From: Oxytricha trifallax
Lineage: Eukaryota > Ciliophora > Spirotrichea > Sporadotrichida > Oxytrichidae
Length of the DNA stretch: 64,000 nt
Assembly: GCA_000711775.1 (NCBI GenBank)
Contig: ARYC01000593.1
Location: forward strand, 79,486 to 143,485
Direction: 5' to 3'
Every line of letters starts with the position of its first letter. Within the stretch, counting starts at the first letter, position 1. Shown in pieces: positions 59,500 through 64,000 of this stretch. The translations under genes and the position numbers were made by a program. The notes under the pieces were generated by a model. That model was not told the origin of the DNA, searched no databases, and saw only the letters and a program-made list of their open reading frames with translations.

Positions 59500-60870
59500 T
59501 AATAATTAAAATATTATTGAATAGTGTATGACTAACAGTGAAGACCTCGAATAGTATTTCAACATAAACTATGTGTAAAGAAGCATCAAAGAATGTAGCC
59601 TAAATAAAGTTAAAGTCCCAAATGACTTTGATAAAAAATTAAAATAAAGTCAGAAACTATCTGTGAACCATATGCGAAAAAATAGTAAATTGGTTAAGGT
59701 CGGGAGAAATCCCACAATTTATTAAAGTGGGTATATTGGTACTCCTTAGCAATAATGTGGAGGAACATTACTCAGAAGTGAACAACACAAGACCTATGAT
59801 AGTCAATTGTACCTTTAAGAAATAAAGAAAAAATTATTGTGAACAAGCTACTAAAAAAAGGAAGTGAGTTGCTTAAAAAACTGGCTACTATCAGAGTTGA
59901 TTTTAAAGAAAACAAAAGAACTTACCTGGATATGATAAAATTAATAAAGTATTAAAGATATTGAGAAGGCAGAGCAAATAACAAGAAGCTTACCTACATG
60001 TGGATCTCCAGAAAGCTTACAACTCTGTCTGGAAAGACAAGCTAAGGATGATACTGAAGAACAGAGCAAAGACAGAGAAAGATAAGACAACCATTAAGCT
60101 AATAGAGGAGCTTTATTCTAATAACAGAAAAAAAATTTAAAACGACTATATAAAGACACAGAATGTGATAAATTAAAGGAGTAGAATCTAGCAAATACTA
60201 TTTTCAATATTTAACTCCAGGATTCCTTCCACTCTCAAAATAAATTAATCTCCCTCATTAGGCAAAGAAAACATAATTGCATTTGCAGCATGAAATATTA
60301 ATCAATATTAAGGATCAACAGCAATCCAAGAAAGAAATCTAATGTTTTAAAGACATTAAGTTAAGTCATAATCTATAAATAAACACACAAAATAGACGGT
60401 ATTTCTGAGTCACTCGAATCAATTCGGAGATGTTTTAGAATTAGAGGGTTTAAAGAAGGTAAAAATGCAAAAAATTGAGGGAGAATAGAAATATTAAATA
60501 AAATCCCTAAGAAATGCTTAAAGGATGAATGGAGTGAATTGAAAAAATAACCGGAGATTTATTTATAGCTTACTAAATCCATCAACCCAACTATGGTAGA
60601 TAGAATCATGGTGGCACAAATAAGGTCTTTTTTAATTTACATATACACTCTACTCATTGAAGCGAAATATCTGAAGATAGAAGAAATCGATAAAATGTAA
60701 ACATATTTGATAAAAATTCCTTTTAAAACTCCAAGAAGCATTCCTAATAAGATCTTGGGAAAAGTAATCTAACTGAAAATGGGCATATTTAATAGTAAAA
60801 CTGGTCAAGAAAAATATGTTAAAGATAAGACTCGACGAAGGGGGATACTCGTAGAGCAATAAACGGAAAA
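59500..60870 (+). pseudogene. LINE reverse transcriptase, decayed
   Basis: Recognisable blocks: NNTRPMIVNCTFKK (about 59790, the RPI-type block 0/1); KLTYLHVDLQKAYNSVWKDK (59990-60040, motif A with its catalytic Asp); KLIEELYSNNRK; GVESSKYYFQYLTPG, in the place of GVxQGSPLSPLLFN but lacking the PQG and SPLLF residues; and ENIIAFAA followed by a TGA (60280-60295) where FADD is expected. There a single extra base breaks the motif. Later parts: KIPKKCLKDEWSELKK, INPTMVDRIMVAQIRSFLI, IDKMQTYLIKIPFKTPRSIP and KTRRRGI. Loss of the FADD frame and of motif B shows the enzyme is dead. It is clearly distinct from the better-preserved RT at 17.4-19.1 kb. Confidence 0.65.
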
Positions 60871-61439
60871 GTCAGGCGTCAATAAATAAAAGAAAACTAC
60901 AAAAAAAAGATCTTCATCACAAAGTAAGTTATGGATACTATAATGGCTATTTCACAAGGGAGGACACTGGTAAGCCATAAGATGAGCCAGTTCTGTAATA
61001 TTCACAAAACATTTGTTAACTCCACTCATCTGAGAAATTGAATTTTAGTCAGTGAAACAGTTGATCTCAATAAACTAATAGGGGAAAACAGATGAAAAGA
61101 TATAGATAACAAAACCAGGATTGAAGTTCAAGCAATATGACTAGGTTAGATGAAAGTATAAGAGGTCTAGAATTTAAACGCTACATTTAAAAAATAAAAA
61201 AGATTTTCAGAATAAAACCCGTAAAGAAATTAGGATAAAACATGAAAGAGAAAGATCAAAATCTAAAGTTAAGAAACTACAAATATTCAAATTAAAGGAT
61301 TCAATGAAAAAAATAAAAATCATTAAGATTAATAAGAAATATAATTAAATTACAAAATTTAAATAAAGGAAATAAAAGGATAAGATACAACAATTAACAA
61401 TAATAATTTAAATAAAAATACTATTAAAAGATTTAATGG

Positions 61440-62235
61440 ATGGAAAATTTAAAAGATTAACTAAATAAACGAACATCAGCCGAGGAGAAGCACCAACAGC
61501 AAAGTTGGGAGATTCAGAGAAGAGAGACATAAGAAGGTGGAGTTTTGGTAGGAAGTGGTAAAAGCCAGATTCTAACACAGTGAAAGGAGTAGATACTTGG
61601 AATCTCTTGGGGTGAGATCAAGCGAATGCCAAGAAATTTCGCTAAACAAACAAATTGGTGTAAGATCAGACTGTAGATTAGACAAACCAACCCAAGTAAA
61701 AAGATCATTGAATATCTGGAACAACTGACCTAGTTCAACACTCATGGTGATGGATTCACAAGTAAATAGGGAGAAAAAATGGAATTCAAACGATTCCTAC
61801 ATTTATCCGGAATCACATGCCAAAAATTTGGCAAGATAATTCACGCCAAGAAGGAAGAAGGGGTAGACTTCTTGGATTACTAGGATGGTAATGATGGTAA
61901 GCTTACTTGAGCACTAGAATTAGGAGAAAGTCTTAATATAGAGATTCAATGACAGGGAAGAAGTTAGGAGAAAAGGGATCGAATAGTGAAAATTCTGGAC
62001 AAAAAGACAACAAGAACACTTGATAAGCATAAACTAAAGAATGGGGTCATGAAGGTTCAATTGGAGGATACTTAGAAGAGATCACTATTGAGATAAGTCT
62101 GAGGCAGTTGGAAGAGGCATAGTTTTGTGAGTTGAGGATTTCGCATAAGATCCTTAAATCAGTCAAAATAGAAAAAAATCTGAGATATATAAAAGTTTTA
62201 GAAATATATAACTTTATAGAGGCATGATTCAAAGA
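61440..62235 (+). pseudogene. C-terminal region of the decayed LINE
   Basis: Plus-strand frames continue with mixed composition: MEFKRFLHLSGITCQKFGK, IIHAKKEEGVDFLDYQDG, KRDRIVKILDKKTTRTLDK and KLKNGVMKVQLEDTQK. No named domain is visible. Its position after the thumb region suggests the C-terminal nucleic-acid-binding part of the LINE ORF2. It ends where the sequence becomes AT-rich. Confidence 0.4.
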
Positions 62236-62249
62236 GTATTATAATATTA

Positions 62250-62745
62250 TTTAATAAATTTGTTTGATTTTTGGTATTTTTAAATATTACTTTGGTACCA
62301 AGCAGCAAAATTAATATATTTTTACTACTTGGTCCCAATAATTATATTAATTTTATTTAATTATTGTTATTAATGTATTATCAAAGAGTTAAAACTAAGA
62401 ATGTAATTACTTTTCTACTAAATTTACATTTCATTTATTCATAGTCTTCGAAAAAGAGTAAACTATAATTAATTCCAAATAAAACAATAAATTTTAAAAA
62501 ATAATCAAATTTTAAGCATTACATAATTTTTATTTTTATTATAAAAAAGCACTAATAAATATCAATTAATATTGATAGAAACTTAATGTAATTTCAAATC
62601 ACCAATTTTAATTTATTTTATTTTATTTAGAAATTTTATATATATATATATTAGGATCGGTACCAAGTACCAAAAATATAAAACTTTTACAATTTGGTCC
62701 AATAGAAATATAATAATTAAATATATCAAACAAATTTCTTAAATT
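62250..62745. mobile_element. Inverted-repeat element with GGTACCAAG motifs
   Basis: Left AAATTTGTTTGAT ... TTTGGTACCAAGCAGC ... ACTTGGTCCC and right (complement) AAATTTGTTTGATATAT ... TTGGACCAAATTG ... TACTTGGTACCGATCC form diverged inverted ends of about 80 bp around an AT-rich centre, 0.5 kb in all. Non-coding, probably an old MITE. It starts immediately after the LINE 3' end. Confidence 0.5.
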
Positions 62746-63104
62746 AAATTATAAAAATTATTCATGTTTATATTATTTAGATAAATTCTTGTATTTTAGG
62801 GTTTTCATATTTCGAATTTTAATACAATTTTGACTGAATCCATATTCCTGAACGACAAAGGTATTTCGAAAATGGAATTTAGAGTGGGGTCCAAAAAATG
62901 GAAAGTCAAAAAGGTTAGTACTGGAGGTAACTGGGCGATGTCAAGGGCATCATCATACCAACTTGTTGCCAGAATAACGATATCATGAATTGCAGAAACT
63001 AGGTAGTCCTGAGAAAAACAAAGGAAGCGGATTAAGTAGAAGTCTACGACTCATGGAAACGAGAAGGGAGCCCAGCACTGAGTAAAAATTTAAATATTCG
63101 CCAG
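62746..63104. other. Short mixed-composition stretch
   Basis: The patch 62860-63080 is less AT-rich (GGAATTTAGAGTGGGGTCC and following), but no gene or repeat was recognised. Confidence 0.35.
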
Positions 63105-63621
63105 AATTGAGGAAATTAATCAAGAATAAATAATCGTATAACATAATTAATTTACTCATAAGCAAATTATTATTACTAATTTTATAATTAAAACCACACT
63201 CCAACCCAAATTGATATATGGTATAGTATTAATTTAATTATATATTTATTATAAGTCTAAAAATAATATTTCATTAATTATAGATGACATTTAAAATCAA
63301 TTAAGATTATTGAGTTCATTATTTTATAATATATCAAACTGATTAAATGATTAATTTTTTAACTTGAATTTAATAATGATTTTAATTAATGAGAAAATAT
63401 AAATTATAAACTTTATAATTAAATTTAAATGTCATCTATAATAAAAGGAATTTTACTATTAGAACGTATTATAAATATATATTTAATTAATACTACAAAA
63501 TATTAATTTGGGTTGGAATGTGGTTTTAATTATAAAATTAGTATTATTATTATTATTATGCTTATGATTAATTTATTTAATAATACTATGATTTATTCTT
63601 GATTAATTTTCTCAATTTCCC
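63105..63621. mobile_element. 0.5-kb foldback element
   Basis: Arms begin GAGGAAATTAATCAAGAATAA and contain ACTAATTTTATAATTAAAACC, CACACTCCAACCCAAATTG and TAGATGACATTTAAA, matched by the complement on the right up to TTATTCTTGATTAATTTTC. The right arm has an expanded (TAT)n at 63541-63560. The arms differ by several small indels. Non-coding and unrelated to families A-C. Confidence 0.75.
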
Positions 63622-63820
63622 GCTCAGTTTTATGATAAAAAAAATACTTAGGGATGTTTCTTGGCAAGAAAATGTTTCAATTCTTTTCTAAAATTTATTA
63701 ACTTTATATTTTATTTCTAACTTTTAGCGAAAGCTTAATGTATTTGTTTACAATTATGAAAAATAACAGAGGAAATATAATTAATTAATAATAATAATAA
63801 ATTAGAATTGAATCAAGTTA
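63622..63820. other. AT-rich spacer
   Basis: Nothing recognised. Confidence 0.4.
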
Positions 63821-64000
63821 ATGGCAGACATCAGGCAGCTGGTTGTTCAACAAAATTTGTAAGTTACAAAAAGAATATCTAACTTTTTTTTTATATTTTA
63901 ACAATACTAGTCAACAGAAGTCACGAAGATAGAAGACAGAGAGCTCAGAAGACATCAGAAAGAATTGCATAAACTCTAATAAGAATAACCAGTTGCAACA
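63821..64000 (+). CDS. Start of a possible gene, cut by the window end
   Basis: ATG at 63821 gives MADIRQLVVQQN, followed at once by GTAAGTTACA, a typical ciliate splice donor, a T-rich stretch and ...ACAATACTAG about 52 bases on. Beyond it the frame STEVTKIEDRELRRHQKELH (then KLQQEQPVAT) is open to the window end with TAA as Gln and looks like a coiled coil. Splicing at exactly these sites would not keep that frame, so either another acceptor is used or the stretch is read through with TAA and TAG as Gln. No family recognised. Confidence 0.35.

Larger units (their letters stand above)
56586..62235 (+). mobile_element. Second LINE-type retrotransposon, long but heavily decayed
   Basis: About 5.6 kb of plus-strand coding-like sequence, less AT-rich than its surroundings. 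In order: an ORF1-like hydrophilic region (56590-57060), an APE-type endonuclease region (57060-57780), a linker, a 1-kb palindrome insertion (58496-59493), the reverse transcriptase (59500-60860) and a C-terminal region (61440-62230). Frameshifts and TGA codons are numerous. No target duplication was recognised; the 3' flank turns AT-rich at about 62230. Confidence 0.7.

Noticed and set aside
1..64000. CRISPR arrays, bacterial operons and Shine-Dalgarno sites
   Set aside because: No regularly spaced direct repeats; genetic code, introns and elements are eukaryotic.

Overview
This window reads as germline (micronuclear) DNA of a hypotrich ciliate of the Oxytricha/Stylonychia type. Three sequence facts support that. 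Coding regions use TAA and TAG as glutamine with TGA as the only stop: the invariant Q of a reverse-transcriptase PQG motif at about 18.57 kb is written TAA, and the Q of a transposase SPQFN motif at about 33.77 kb is written TAG. A complete TBE-type transposon (32793-36818) carries telomere-like C4A4 termini and an ATT (ANT-type) target duplication. The whole window is very AT-rich and packed with mobile elements, foldback elements and decayed genes, without a single clearly intact cellular gene. Short standard-code ORFs are mostly meaningless here; conversely, because TGA is the only stop, ORFs of 100-200 codons arise by chance, so calls below rest on motifs, base composition and flanking structure rather than on length.

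Layout. 0.3-2.3 kb: a 1.95 kb insertion between 20-bp direct repeats with a decayed minus-strand gene. 4.3-5.6 kb: two small unrecognised ORFs. 6.1-6.6 kb: first copy of a TA-flanked foldback MITE (family A). 8.3-11.4 kb: two decayed minus-strand genes, an MT-A70-like N6-adenine methyltransferase relative with DPPW changed to DLAW and an unrecognised gene with a 33-nt intron. 12.0-13.5 kb: a foldback element with repeated GCAGGAAACTTCC motifs around a 630-bp palindrome, then an unusually GC-rich coding fragment. 17.35-19.08 kb: a 5'-truncated LINE with a long RT frame, a 3' hairpin, an ATT tail and a 15-bp target duplication. 19.1-21.4 kb: two unrecognised coding-like regions. 21.7-27.0 kb: MITE families B and C (C nested in B) and a coding fragment. 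27.1-28.9 kb: two unrecognised genes, one with a probable 36-nt intron. 32.8-36.8 kb: the TBE element. 38-46 kb: further family A MITEs and a 3-kb TIR transposon invaded by three foldback elements. 46.4-47.4 kb: a 0.94-kb near-perfect palindrome. 56.6-62.2 kb: a second, decayed LINE (endonuclease, RT) split by a 1-kb palindrome. 62.2-63.6 kb: two more inverted-repeat elements. 63.8 kb to the end: the start of a possible gene.

Taken together the window looks like a germline-limited mobile-element landscape. The TBE transposase family is known to act in programmed genome rearrangement in Oxytricha, so TBE and the many hairpins would be expected to be removed from the somatic nucleus. The GC-richer coding patches (8.3-11.4, 13.1-13.5, 25.4-25.7, 27.1-28.9 kb) are the best candidates for macronucleus-destined segments or germline pseudogenes; sequence alone does not decide which, because a short internal eliminated sequence and a frameshift look the same here.
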